The notes under the pieces are model-generated. The model worked only from the letters and a program-made list of their open reading frames with translations. It was not told the origin of the DNA and did not search any database. Of a DNA stretch of 6,884 bases, positions 1-5,597 are shown in pieces. This DNA comes from Rickettsiales bacterium. Its GTDB lineage: Bacteria; Pseudomonadota; Alphaproteobacteria; Rickettsiales; UBA1997. Both the position numbers and the translations under genes were made by a program. The stretch lies in NCBI GenBank assembly GCA_031284025.1, contig JAITAR010000092.1:1-6884 (forward strand), written 5' to 3'. Each line of letters starts with the position of its first letter. The stretch's first letter is position 1.

Positions 1-238
1 ATCTGGACACCGAATCCTTGTTCTTCAGGATTGACATAGCTAGTCTCCTATTACTCATACTTTTCTCTCTTCTAGCCAAAGTGATTATCTTTTCTACAAA
101 TGGCCTCAGTTCCTTTGCCTTTGGCAGGGTGGTATTTATCCGTCCAAATTCTATCAGTGAATTAGACATGTTTACCAACATAGCTATCCTGTGCGCTCCT
201 GTACGGCTAAATTTTCTATGACTTATTCCGTGTCTCAT
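1..238 (-). CDS. rplQ: 50S ribosomal protein L17 (3' part outside window)
   Basis: L17 is a large-subunit protein near the peptide exit tunnel and is normally the last gene of the alpha operon. Reading down from the ATG at 238-236 gives 79 residues before the window ends, starting MRHGISHRKFSRTGAHRIAM. It contains the family core TTLPKAKELRPFVEKIITLA at about residues 37-56, which matches the L17 N-terminal domain closely. The frame is open to the window edge, so the gene is cut by the window rather than broken; roughly the last third or more is missing. The start sits 18 nt after the rpoA stop behind a good AAGGGAG ribosome-binding site. Of 11 arginine codons, nine are AGA or AGG, and five of seven isoleucines are ATA. 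The assignment is very secure. Confidence 0.97.
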   Translation of the reverse strand, partial: MRHGISHRKFSRTGAHRIAMLVNMSNSLIEFGRINTTLPKAKELRPFVEKIITLARREKSMSNRRLAMSILKNKDSVSR

Positions 239-246
239 CTCTAACT

Positions 247-253
247 CTCCCTT
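247..253 (-). promoter_or_regulatory. Ribosome-binding site of rplQ
   Basis: AAGGGAG on the minus strand lies 8 nt before the rplQ ATG, in the 18-nt rpoA-rplQ gap. It is one of the clearest Shine-Dalgarno matches in the window and supports the start at 238. Confidence 0.75.
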
Positions 254-256
254 GTC

Positions 257-1297
257 CTATTTTTTCTTTCTATCATCAATTATCCTATCCCGGGGAATCC
301 AATCGTCGCCGATCTTCATATCAAAACTCAGTCCCAGCGCTCTCAAATTCTCCTTCAGTTCGCTGAGTGACTTTCTGCCAAAATTAGGCAGTCTAAGCAT
401 TTCGGATTCATTTTTTCTTACTAAATCGCCTAGATACATAATTCCCTCGCTAAGAAGACAGTTATAGGATCTGACAGAAAGCTCCATTTCGTCAATTCTC
501 TTATTCAGCTTGGAGTCCAAATCCTCAGTCATCACCGTACCATTGGTGCCGTAGCCACTCCTACCGAAATCATTGCCACCGGTGCCAAAATCTAGAAAAA
601 CATTCAGCTGTGTCTGCAAAATCTTTGCAGCCACACTTATAGCATTTTCAGGCTTTATAGTCCCATTGGTTTCGATCTCTATAATCAATCGATCATAGTC
701 CGTCTGCTGTCCCACCCTAGCGTTTTCCACCATATGGGTAACATTTCTGATGGGACTAAACAGTGCATCCAGATAAATTGTTGAGATTTCTTTACTGCTA
801 CTATCTCTCTTACCTTCAGCGGTCGAATAGCCGGCACCGTATTCTACATTCATTTCAACATTTAGATTCACATGACTATCCTCCACATGACAAATAACCA
901 GATTTGGATTCAAAATCTCTACTCCATTGTTCAGTTCGATATCTTTGGCGTATATCGGTCCTTTCTTGTTGAGCTTTAACTTAATGATTGTAGAAGAAGG
1001 GGTTGGCTTATTTATTATGAGTGATTTTACATTCATAATAATATCGGTGATGTCTTCCCTTATACCACCGATGACACTATACTCATGAAGCACACCGTCT
1101 ATCTTTAGAGAGGTGACAGCAAAACCTCTAATAGAAGACAGCAGAATTCTTCTAAGAGAATTTCCAAGAGTTATGCCATAGCCTCTTTCCAGAGGTTCCA
1201 GAACAACAACCGCCCTTCTCTTATCCCTGTCCTTATACTCTACATTCACCAGGTTCGGCACAATCAAATCCTTCCAATTCTCCTGCAAAATAGCCAT
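257..1297 (-). CDS. rpoA: DNA-directed RNA polymerase subunit alpha
   Basis: RpoA dimerises to scaffold assembly of the beta and beta' subunits, and its C-terminal domain contacts UP-element DNA and activators. The 346-residue product has both domains. The N-terminal domain (about 1-235) carries the assembly motif GNSLRRILLSSI at 45-56. The C-terminal domain (about 268-327) carries LSVRSYNCL at 273-281, where R276 and N279 match the E. coli DNA-binding residues R265 and N268, and the helix-hairpin-helix-like LPNFGRKSLSEL at 303-314. The linker (about 236-267) is unusually glycine-rich (FGTGGNDFGRSGYGTNG), and the protein is somewhat longer than the 329 residues of E. coli. The ATG start gives the usual alphaproteobacterial-type opening (ENWKDLIVPN) and has an AGGAT ribosome-binding site a few nt upstream. 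It begins 17 nt after rpsK and stops with TAG 18 nt before rplQ. Confidence 0.98.
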   Translation of the reverse strand: MAILQENWKDLIVPNLVNVEYKDRDKRRAVVVLEPLERGYGITLGNSLRRILLSSIRGFAVTSLKIDGVLHEYSVIGGIREDITDIIMNVKSLIINKPTPSSTIIKLKLNKKGPIYAKDIELNNGVEILNPNLVICHVEDSHVNLNVEMNVEYGAGYSTAEGKRDSSSKEISTIYLDALFSPIRNVTHMVENARVGQQTDYDRLIIEIETNGTIKPENAISVAAKILQTQLNVFLDFGTGGNDFGRSGYGTNGTVMTEDLDSKLNKRIDEMELSVRSYNCLLSEGIMYLGDLVRKNESEMLRLPNFGRKSLSELKENLRALGLSFDMKIGDDWIPRDRIIDDRKKK

Positions 1298-1314
1298 ATC
1301 TATCCTATTTAATT

Positions 1315-1734
1315 TTACATTCTTCTTCTCTTCGGAGGTCTGCAGCCATTATGTGGATAATACGTACTATCCACTATGGCTATGATTGAGACCCCACTCC
1401 CCTGCAGGGCTCTCAAAGCTGCCTCCCTGCCAGAACCTGAGCCCCTCACGACAACCGTGGCCGTTTGCAGACCAAATTCTTTGGCTTTTTCTATAGCATT
1501 GTCAACCACAACCTGTGCAGCATAGGGGGTCGATTTTCTAGATCCTTTAAAACTCATCTTCCCCGAAGATGACCAGGCAATCACATTACCCTGCACATCG
1601 GTCACAGAAACCATCGTGTTGTTGAATGACGATAAAATATTAATCACGCCAACAACTATGTTTCTCTTCTTTTTTACGGAGGAACCTCCTCCCTTCCTGG
1701 TGTGCGCCTTCTCTCTACTATTATCCTGTACCAT
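1315..1734 (-). CDS. rpsK: 30S ribosomal protein S11
   Basis: S11 sits on the platform of the small subunit and binds 16S rRNA close to the mRNA exit region. The 139-residue protein contains SSFNNTMVSVTD (35-46), FKGSRKSTPYAAQV (62-75) and the C-terminal PHNGCRPPKRRRM (127-139). N129-G130 corresponds to the Asn-Gly site that becomes isoaspartate in E. coli S11. Compared with E. coli S11 (129 residues) the basic N-terminal leader is about 10 residues longer (MVQDNSREKAHTRKGGG...). Two normally conserved motifs differ: GPGPGR reads GSGSGR (98-103), and DVTPIPHNG reads DSTYYPHNG (122-130). The ATG start at 1734 is preceded by AGGGA and lies 9 nt after the rpsM stop. The C-terminal residue is Met instead of the usual Val. 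Identification is secure. Confidence 0.98.
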   Translation of the reverse strand: MVQDNSREKAHTRKGGGSSVKKKRNIVVGVINILSSFNNTMVSVTDVQGNVIAWSSSGKMSFKGSRKSTPYAAQVVVDNAIEKAKEFGLQTATVVVRGSGSGREAALRALQGSGVSIIAIVDSTYYPHNGCRPPKRRRM

Positions 1735-1743
1735 AAGGTGTCC

Positions 1744-2139
1744 CTATTTCTTTTTAGCCGCTATTGGAACTCTTTTACCACGTTTGGTCTTGGCATTATT
1801 ATGAGTTCTTTGGCCTCTCACCGGCAACTTCTTGACATGTCTAATTCCTCTATAGCAGCCAAGTTCCACTAATCTCTTAATGTCAGAGTGAATCTTTCTC
1901 CTAAGATCACCCTCAACTAGACATACGGCTGAGTCACGATTCTCAGCAACCTGCCTATTTATAAGATCTCTCACCTTGACCAGAACTTCATCCTCAATCT
2001 CACTAGTTCTTAGTCTTTTATCTATTTTTAATTCATCGCAGATACTTTCAGCTCTACTCCTACCTATGCCGTAGACATAGGTCAGCGCAATCACAAATCT
2101 CTTATTTATGGGTATATTAACACCCGCTATTCTAGCCAA
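1744..2139 (-). CDS. rpsM: 30S ribosomal protein S13 (TTG start)
   Basis: S13 lies in the head of the small subunit, contacts P-site tRNA through its C-terminal tail and forms bridges to the large subunit. The 131-residue product starts MARIAGVNIP and contains the helix-two-turn-helix segment TYVYGIGRSRAESIC (20-34), VEGDLRRKI (75-83), CYRGIRHVKKLPVRGQRTHN (95-114) and a basic tail ending AAKKK. The conserved opening fixes the start as a TTG codon, because no ATG or GTG lies near it; AAGAGG six nt upstream supports this. Between VRDLI and VEGD there are about nine more residues than in usual bacterial S13, which accounts for its extra length over the usual 118-125. It follows adk by 16 nt and precedes rpsK by 9 nt. 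No room exists for rpmJ or an S4-binding leader before it. Confidence 0.97.
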   Translation of the reverse strand: MARIAGVNIPINKRFVIALTYVYGIGRSRAESICDELKIDKRLRTSEIEDEVLVKVRDLINRQVAENRDSAVCLVEGDLRRKIHSDIKRLVELGCYRGIRHVKKLPVRGQRTHNNAKTKRGKRVPIAAKKK

Positions 2140-2145
2140 CTACAA

Positions 2146-2151
2146 CCTCTT
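2146..2151 (-). promoter_or_regulatory. Ribosome-binding site deciding the rpsM TTG start
   Basis: AAGAGG on the minus strand lies 6 nt before the TTG at 2139-2137, in the 16-nt adk-rpsM gap. Together with the conserved MARIAGVNIP opening it fixes the non-ATG start. Confidence 0.7.
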
Positions 2152-2155
2152 CTTT

Positions 2156-2818
2156 TTAGTGTTTTTTCAGTAACTTGCTCAAAATATCTTCAATTTCCTT
2201 GGAGATCTCTTGAACGTTTTTTAGGGCATCGATGGAATAAATCAAGTCTTTTTCATCATAGTACCCTATTATCTCTTTCGACATTTTATCGTACAAATCC
2301 AACCTTTTAATTATTGCATGAATATTACTATCATCATTTCTGATCAGGAAATTGGTGGACCCACAAAAATCACAGATACCATCAACCCTTGTATTATCGT
2401 AGAACTTATTGTACATTTTGCTACAGCTGCTGCACTCAAACCTGCCCAGCATTCTCTTTAGTACCACATCTCTCATTATTTTAAGAACTATAACTGCATC
2501 TACCGCCGATTCACCCAAAAACTCGTCCAATATCCTGGCCTGAGAAATATTTCTTGGAAAACCATCTATGATAAAGCCATTTTTGCAATCATCTTTAGCC
2601 AGTCTTTCCTTTAGCATGCCAAAAATTAGCTCATCATCGATGAGGCCACCACTTGCTATAGTATCATCTATGTGTCTAGCTAATTTATCATTATCCTTAG
2701 CCTTTTCTCGCAACAGCCAACCCGTAGACACTACGGGTATGCCATAGCGCCCAGTTATGAAAGCACTTTGGGTACCCTTACCCGAACCGGCTGGTCCAAT
2801 AAAAATAATTCTAAGCAT
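2156..2818 (-). CDS. adk: Adenylate kinase, zinc-type LID
   Basis: Adenylate kinase catalyses ATP + AMP = 2 ADP in the cytoplasm and balances adenylate pools. The 220-residue protein has the P-loop GPAGSGKGT at 8-16, the AMP-side STGWLLR at 31-37, GFIIDGFPR at 81-89 with R89, the LID arginine at R125, and IRNDD (159-163) and KRLDLY (171-176) with the later conserved arginines R160 and R172. The LID holds four cysteines, C129-x2-C132 and C149-x2-C152, the pattern that binds structural zinc in Gram-positive and rickettsial enzymes. Position 34, normally Asp in STGD, is Trp. The length is typical of long bacterial adenylate kinases. Start ATG at 2818 lies 7 nt after the secY stop, with GAGAGG overlapping that stop. 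Its place between secY and rpsM is typical of Alphaproteobacteria. The enzyme assignment is secure; the effect of the Trp is unknown. Confidence 0.97.
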   Translation of the reverse strand: MLRIIFIGPAGSGKGTQSAFITGRYGIPVVSTGWLLREKAKDNDKLARHIDDTIASGGLIDDELIFGMLKERLAKDDCKNGFIIDGFPRNISQARILDEFLGESAVDAVIVLKIMRDVVLKRMLGRFECSSCSKMYNKFYDNTRVDGICDFCGSTNFLIRNDDSNIHAIIKRLDLYDKMSKEIIGYYDEKDLIYSIDALKNVQEISKEIEDILSKLLKKH

Positions 2819-2825
2819 TAGCCTC

Positions 2826-4079
2826 TCATTTGGTTAATATTTTTCTTCTTCTATTAACGCTGCTATATTTTTCTGAAAATATGTACGACTGAAATTGAAT
2901 TATTAGCTCGATGACAGTATTAATGACAATCAAAAAACTCGTACCACCCATAGATATTAGGGCAGCGTACCTTCTAAAGATAACGTCCGGCACTATACAG
3001 ACTAATATGAGGTATATAGATCCTATCAGAGTTAGTCTGTCAACTATTAAATTGAAGTGTTCGGCTGTATTTTTTCCAGGTCTCACGCCAGGAATAAAAC
3101 AATTGCTCTTCTTAAGATTATCGGCCAACTCTTCTGTGTTGAACACTATCTCCGAATAAAAAAATGAAAAAAATACCACCGTCACAGCGAATAATACGGA
3201 ATAGAGCAAGCCTCCCTTACGTATATAGGGAGATATCTTTATTGCCAGCGATGGCTTGAAAAATTGCATTATGCCCAGCGGAAACATCAAAACAGAACTC
3301 GCAAATATTGGGGGTATAACTCCTGATATATTTATTTTAAGTGGTATATAGGAGTCATCGTTTTTTATTCTAACTAGATTTCTATTCGGATATTGTATTC
3401 GAACGTTCCTAGTAGCTTTTTCCATATAAACTATGAAAACAATCAGAAAGATCAGAAACATGAATATAAGTAGACCTACAGAGTATCTGGTGGATTTCGC
3501 GATTTGCACAATTTTCATTAGATTGCCAGGCAGTTCAGCGACGATTCCAGTGGTTGTTAACAGTGAAATTCCATTTCCTATGCCCTGATTAGTTATTCTA
3601 TCGCCAAGCCACATGAGAAACATAGTACTACCAAGCAGTGTGAATATGGTAGTAAACAGAAACATCTTAGAATTACTTATGAAGGCGGACTGCTCCAAAT
3701 TTGAAAAACCATAATATATGCCTATTGCCTGGAAACAACCCAAAAAGAGAGTCAGATATTTAGTGTACTGATTCAATTTTCTTCTGCCAATTTCGCCCTC
3801 CTTTCTCAACTCCTCAAAATTTTTATATACAGAGGTCATTAGCTGAATCATAATAGAAGCAGTTATATAGGGCATTATGTTAAGAGAAAATATACTCATC
3901 CTCTGAAAGGCTCCACCAGAAAAGGTGTTTATCATATTAAATATAGAACTGGTACTTTTACCAAAAAATTCCCCAACTATTTTACTATCTATCCCCGGCA
4001 GTGGGATAAACGTACCAATTCTGTAGATAAGTAGAATAAAAAGAGTGAACAGTATTCTATTTCTTAATTCAAGATTCAT
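2826..4079 (-). CDS. secY: Protein translocase channel subunit SecY (short N-terminus)
   Basis: SecY forms the inner-membrane channel of the Sec translocon with SecE and SecG. The 417-residue protein shows the expected ten hydrophobic segments, with TM1 beginning around residue 8. Signatures include PLPGID (26-31), FSGGAFQRMSIFSLNIMPYI (53-72), the loop KEGEIGRRKLNQYTKY (93-108), WLGDRITNQGIGNGIS (157-172), and the cytoplasmic loop FNTEELADNLKKSNCFIPGVRPG (313-335). R333 in GVRPG matches E. coli R357, which is needed for SecA-dependent transport. Only four residues precede LRNRILF, which aligns with LKRRLLF about 20 residues into E. coli SecY. An upstream in-frame TAG at 4098-4100, with no start codon between, rules out a longer form. 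It overlaps the end of rplO by 11 nt in another frame and ends 7 nt before adk. Confidence 0.97.
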   Translation of the reverse strand: MNLELRNRILFTLFILLIYRIGTFIPLPGIDSKIVGEFFGKSTSSIFNMINTFSGGAFQRMSIFSLNIMPYITASIMIQLMTSVYKNFEELRKEGEIGRRKLNQYTKYLTLFLGCFQAIGIYYGFSNLEQSAFISNSKMFLFTTIFTLLGSTMFLMWLGDRITNQGIGNGISLLTTTGIVAELPGNLMKIVQIAKSTRYSVGLLIFMFLIFLIVFIVYMEKATRNVRIQYPNRNLVRIKNDDSYIPLKINISGVIPPIFASSVLMFPLGIMQFFKPSLAIKISPYIRKGGLLYSVLFAVTVVFFSFFYSEIVFNTEELADNLKKSNCFIPGVRPGKNTAEHFNLIVDRLTLIGSIYLILVCIVPDVIFRRYAALISMGGTSFLIVINTVIELIIQFQSYIFSEKYSSVNRRRKILTK

Positions 4080-4515
4080 CTCGCTTGCTAACCTCCACTA
4101 AATATTTTTGAGCATTCTTTGAAGCTTTTTCGACTTCTATTTTAAACGCTATATCGATGGGCTTTTTACCCATTATCAGTTTAACTTCTTCATTTTTTTT
4201 AACAACTCCCATATTCACAAGAACACTTTTGGCTATAAGTCCATTAGAATCAATCTTGCCGCTCGAAAGAAACTCCAAGATTTTATCCGTAGTTACTATT
4301 CTATATTTCTTCCTAAAGACGTTGTTAAAACCTCTCCATGGCAATCTCATGTATATTGGTGCTTGCCCACCTTCAAAACCTTTTATGGCCGCACCACTTC
4401 TAGCCTTTTGCCCCTTATGGCCTCTGCCGGAGGTTTTACCTTTACCAGAGCCGATACCCCTTCCAACTCTCTTTTTCGGCTCATTAGCAATTCTTGACAA
4501 TTCATTGAGCTTCAT
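4069..4515 (-). CDS. rplO: 50S ribosomal protein L15
   Basis: L15 is a late-assembling large-subunit protein whose extended basic N-terminus threads into 23S rRNA. The 148-residue product begins MKLNEL and has the glycine- and lysine-rich region KRVGRGIGSGKGKTSGRGHK at 15-34, then GFEGGQAPIYMRLPWRGFNN at 46-65, both diagnostic. The globular half, including VKLIMGKKP (111-119) and IEVEKASKNA (126-135), fits the family C-terminal signature region less exactly. The length is normal. The start is ATG 5 nt after the rpmD stop; the ribosome-binding site (GAAG at the end of rpmD) is weak, so translation may depend on coupling to rpmD. The TGA stop lies inside secY, giving an 11-nt overlap. Identification is secure. 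Confidence 0.98.
   Translation of the reverse strand: MKLNELSRIANEPKKRVGRGIGSGKGKTSGRGHKGQKARSGAAIKGFEGGQAPIYMRLPWRGFNNVFRKKYRIVTTDKILEFLSSGKIDSNGLIAKSVLVNMGVVKKNEEVKLIMGKKPIDIAFKIEVEKASKNAQKYLVEVSKRDES
4092..4096 (-). promoter_or_regulatory. Probable ribosome-binding site of secY, inside rplO
   Basis: GGAGG on the minus strand lies within the last codons of rplO and 12 nt before the secY ATG. The motif is perfect but the spacing is long. The in-frame TAG directly upstream (4098-4100) leaves the ATG at 4079 as the only usable start. Confidence 0.55.
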
Positions 4516-4520
4516 AAATT

Positions 4521-4727
4521 TTACTTCAAATTAACTTTAATCATGTGAGACACCTTTAGCAGCATGCCAAATACATCTCTGCTGCACACAACTTCCACCA
4601 CCACGCCTATTTTCCTCAGACCTAGACCCTTTAGCGTATCTCTCTGCCTTTTAGTTATTCCTGGCTCTCCCCCTGTACGCTCTACCACAATCACTCTATT
4701 ATCTAACTGTTCGAATTTTGGCAACAC
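4521..4727 (-). CDS. rpmD: 50S ribosomal protein L30 (GTG start)
   Basis: L30 is a small large-subunit protein made of one ferredoxin-like fold. The 68-residue product contains KRQRDTLKGLGLRKIG (26-41) and ends FGMLLKVSHMIKVNLK, matching the family C-terminus in which RGM.xKV.H.V.V is usual; the conserved Arg of RGM is Phe here. The segment before it (VVERTGGEPGITKRQ) is slightly longer than in E. coli L30 (59 residues in total). An in-frame TAA at 4731-4733 (the rpsE stop) excludes an upstream start. GTG at 4727-4725 is chosen because AAAGGAG ends 6 nt before it; the adjacent TTG at 4724 is possible. The gap to rpsE is 3 nt, so translation is very probably coupled. Confidence 0.95.
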   Translation of the reverse strand: MLPKFEQLDNRVIVVERTGGEPGITKRQRDTLKGLGLRKIGVVVEVVCSRDVFGMLLKVSHMIKVNLK

Positions 4728-4730
4728 GAA

Positions 4731-5573
4731 TTACTCCTTTCTATTCTCATGGTTATCAGCGGCAACGTCTATTTCAATGTCAGTTTCATCATCTTTAACG
4801 TCGTCGACATAGTCCGATGGACTAACTTCCTCAAGGATATCTTCCTCCCGAGTATCTTCCTCCCGAGTATCTTCCATTTCCATTTGATCGGAATTTTCAG
4901 GGAAACTTTCAAAATGGCCAGTGTCCACGCTAGCCTGAATTATAATTTGTTCTTCACCATTCTCCACCTCAACAGTCGCCGTATTCCCCATTACATTTTC
5001 ATCGTCTAATGATGCATTTTCCGATGAATTTTCAACATCATAGCCACCACCGTTAGCTATCATATTCCTTCTTTTTACAATTTCACTGATATGTTTGGAT
5101 CTCCTATCGGCGACACTTTTCGGAGAATTCATATTCCTTAGCGCTTCAAAGGTAGCTAGAATCATTCCGTAGGGATTATTAGTGCCGAGAGACTTAGAAA
5201 CTACATCCTGAACGCCCAAACATTCGAATATGGCCCTCATTGGACCTCCAGATATAATGCCGGTGCCGGCCACAGCCGGCCTCATGATAACATGACCACG
5301 CCCAAATTTTCCCTCGCAATCATGATGTATTGTTCTGCCCTCCTTCAGAGGAACTCTAATCATAAATCTCTTAGCATTCTCCAGAGCCTTATTTCTAGCA
5401 TCAGTTACCTCTTTAGCTTTACCGGTACCAAAACCGACTCTGCCCTTACAGTCACCAACTACCACTAGAGCTGCAAAAGCTAATCTTCGGCCACCCGTCG
5501 TGGTCTTGGAAACCTTATTAACACAGATCAACTTTTCTACAAGGCTTACTACTTCTTTGTTACTTCTATACAT
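4731..5573 (-). CDS. rpsE: 30S ribosomal protein S5 with long acidic C-terminal extension
   Basis: S5 lies near the mRNA entry and decoding region of the small subunit and takes part in accuracy and helicase activity. Counting from the ATG at 5573, residues 1-170 are a normal S5. The double-stranded-RNA-binding-like N-terminal domain has GRRLAFAALVVVGD (28-41) and GRVGFGTGKAKEV (44-56). The C-terminal domain has RPAVAGTGIISGGP (98-111), then GVQDVVSKSLGTNNPYGMI and the end of the usual protein near SEIVKRR. The frame then runs on for about 110 residues without a stop. From D179 to the end I count 37 Asp/Glu against five Lys/Arg in 102 residues, including EDTREEDTREED. Usual S5 is about 165-200 residues. 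ATG is preferred over the in-frame TTG at 5585 because GGA lies 7 nt before it and no clear site precedes the TTG. The next gene, rpmD, keeps its ribosome-binding site at the end of this tail, so the extension looks native. Confidence 0.96.
   Translation of the reverse strand: MYRSNKEVVSLVEKLICVNKVSKTTTGGRRLAFAALVVVGDCKGRVGFGTGKAKEVTDARNKALENAKRFMIRVPLKEGRTIHHDCEGKFGRGHVIMRPAVAGTGIISGGPMRAIFECLGVQDVVSKSLGTNNPYGMILATFEALRNMNSPKSVADRRSKHISEIVKRRNMIANGGGYDVENSSENASLDDENVMGNTATVEVENGEEQIIIQASVDTGHFESFPENSDQMEMEDTREEDTREEDILEEVSPSDYVDDVKDDETDIEIDVAADNHENRKE
4734..4740 (-). promoter_or_regulatory. Ribosome-binding site deciding the rpmD GTG start
   Basis: AAAGGAG on the minus strand, lying within the last two codons of rpsE, ends 6 nt before the rpmD GTG at 4727. 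It supports a non-ATG start and suggests termination-reinitiation coupling with rpsE. Confidence 0.8.
4838..4875 (-). repeat. 15-bp tandem repeat in the rpsE tail
   Basis: The plus-strand unit tatcttcctcccgag occurs twice exactly (4838-4852, 4853-4867), followed by a partial third copy of 8 bp (4868-4875). Being a multiple of three, it keeps the S5 frame and encodes the repeated EDTRE pattern. It is probably a recent slippage duplication, which would make this part of the tail length-variable. Confidence 0.9.
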
Positions 5574-5580
5574 GAATCTA

Positions 5581-5584
5581 TCCA
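5581..5584 (-). promoter_or_regulatory. Probable ribosome-binding site of rpsE
   Basis: TGGA on the minus strand ends 7 nt before the ATG at 5573-5571. It is a modest match, but better than anything in front of the in-frame TTG at 5585, and so favours the shorter start. Confidence 0.45.
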
Positions 5585-5597
5585 ATCACTATTCACA

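Noticed and set aside
239..256. Possible terminator between rpoA and rplQ
   Set aside because: The gap has no stem-loop, only a ribosome-binding site; rplQ follows in the same direction.
18..467. Plus-strand open frames opposite rplQ and rpoA
   Set aside because: Both are shadows of conserved minus-strand genes; the Ser/Phe/Leu-rich products are what complementing these codons gives.
2140..2155. Search for rpmJ or an S4-binding pseudoknot before rpsM
   Set aside because: The gap is only 16 nt and holds just the rpsM ribosome-binding site.
2826..2828. Recoding of TGA as tryptophan, as in some reduced alphaproteobacterial genomes
   Set aside because: TGA ends secY, rplO and rpsH exactly at their expected C-termini, and conserved tryptophans use TGG.
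4157..4534. Open frame of 125 codons on the plus strand opposite rplO
   Set aside because: It is antisense to a clear L15 gene, rich in Leu/Pro/Phe as expected for the complement of a Lys/Gly-rich protein, and has no recognisable motif.
4749..5009. Plus-strand frame opposite the S5 acidic tail
   Set aside because: The tail reads on in frame from the S5 core and is followed directly by the rpmD ribosome-binding site; the plus-strand product has no motif and no ribosome-binding site.
5265..5280. GC-rich hairpin GCCGGC-4 nt-GCCGGC inside rpsE
   Set aside because: It encodes the conserved S5 stretch PAVAG, has no T run after it and lies mid-gene, so codon content explains it better than a regulatory role.
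5571..5585. TTG at 5585 as the rpsE start, adding four residues
   Set aside because: There is no clear ribosome-binding site before the TTG, whereas ATG at 5573 has one. It remains a possible alternative.
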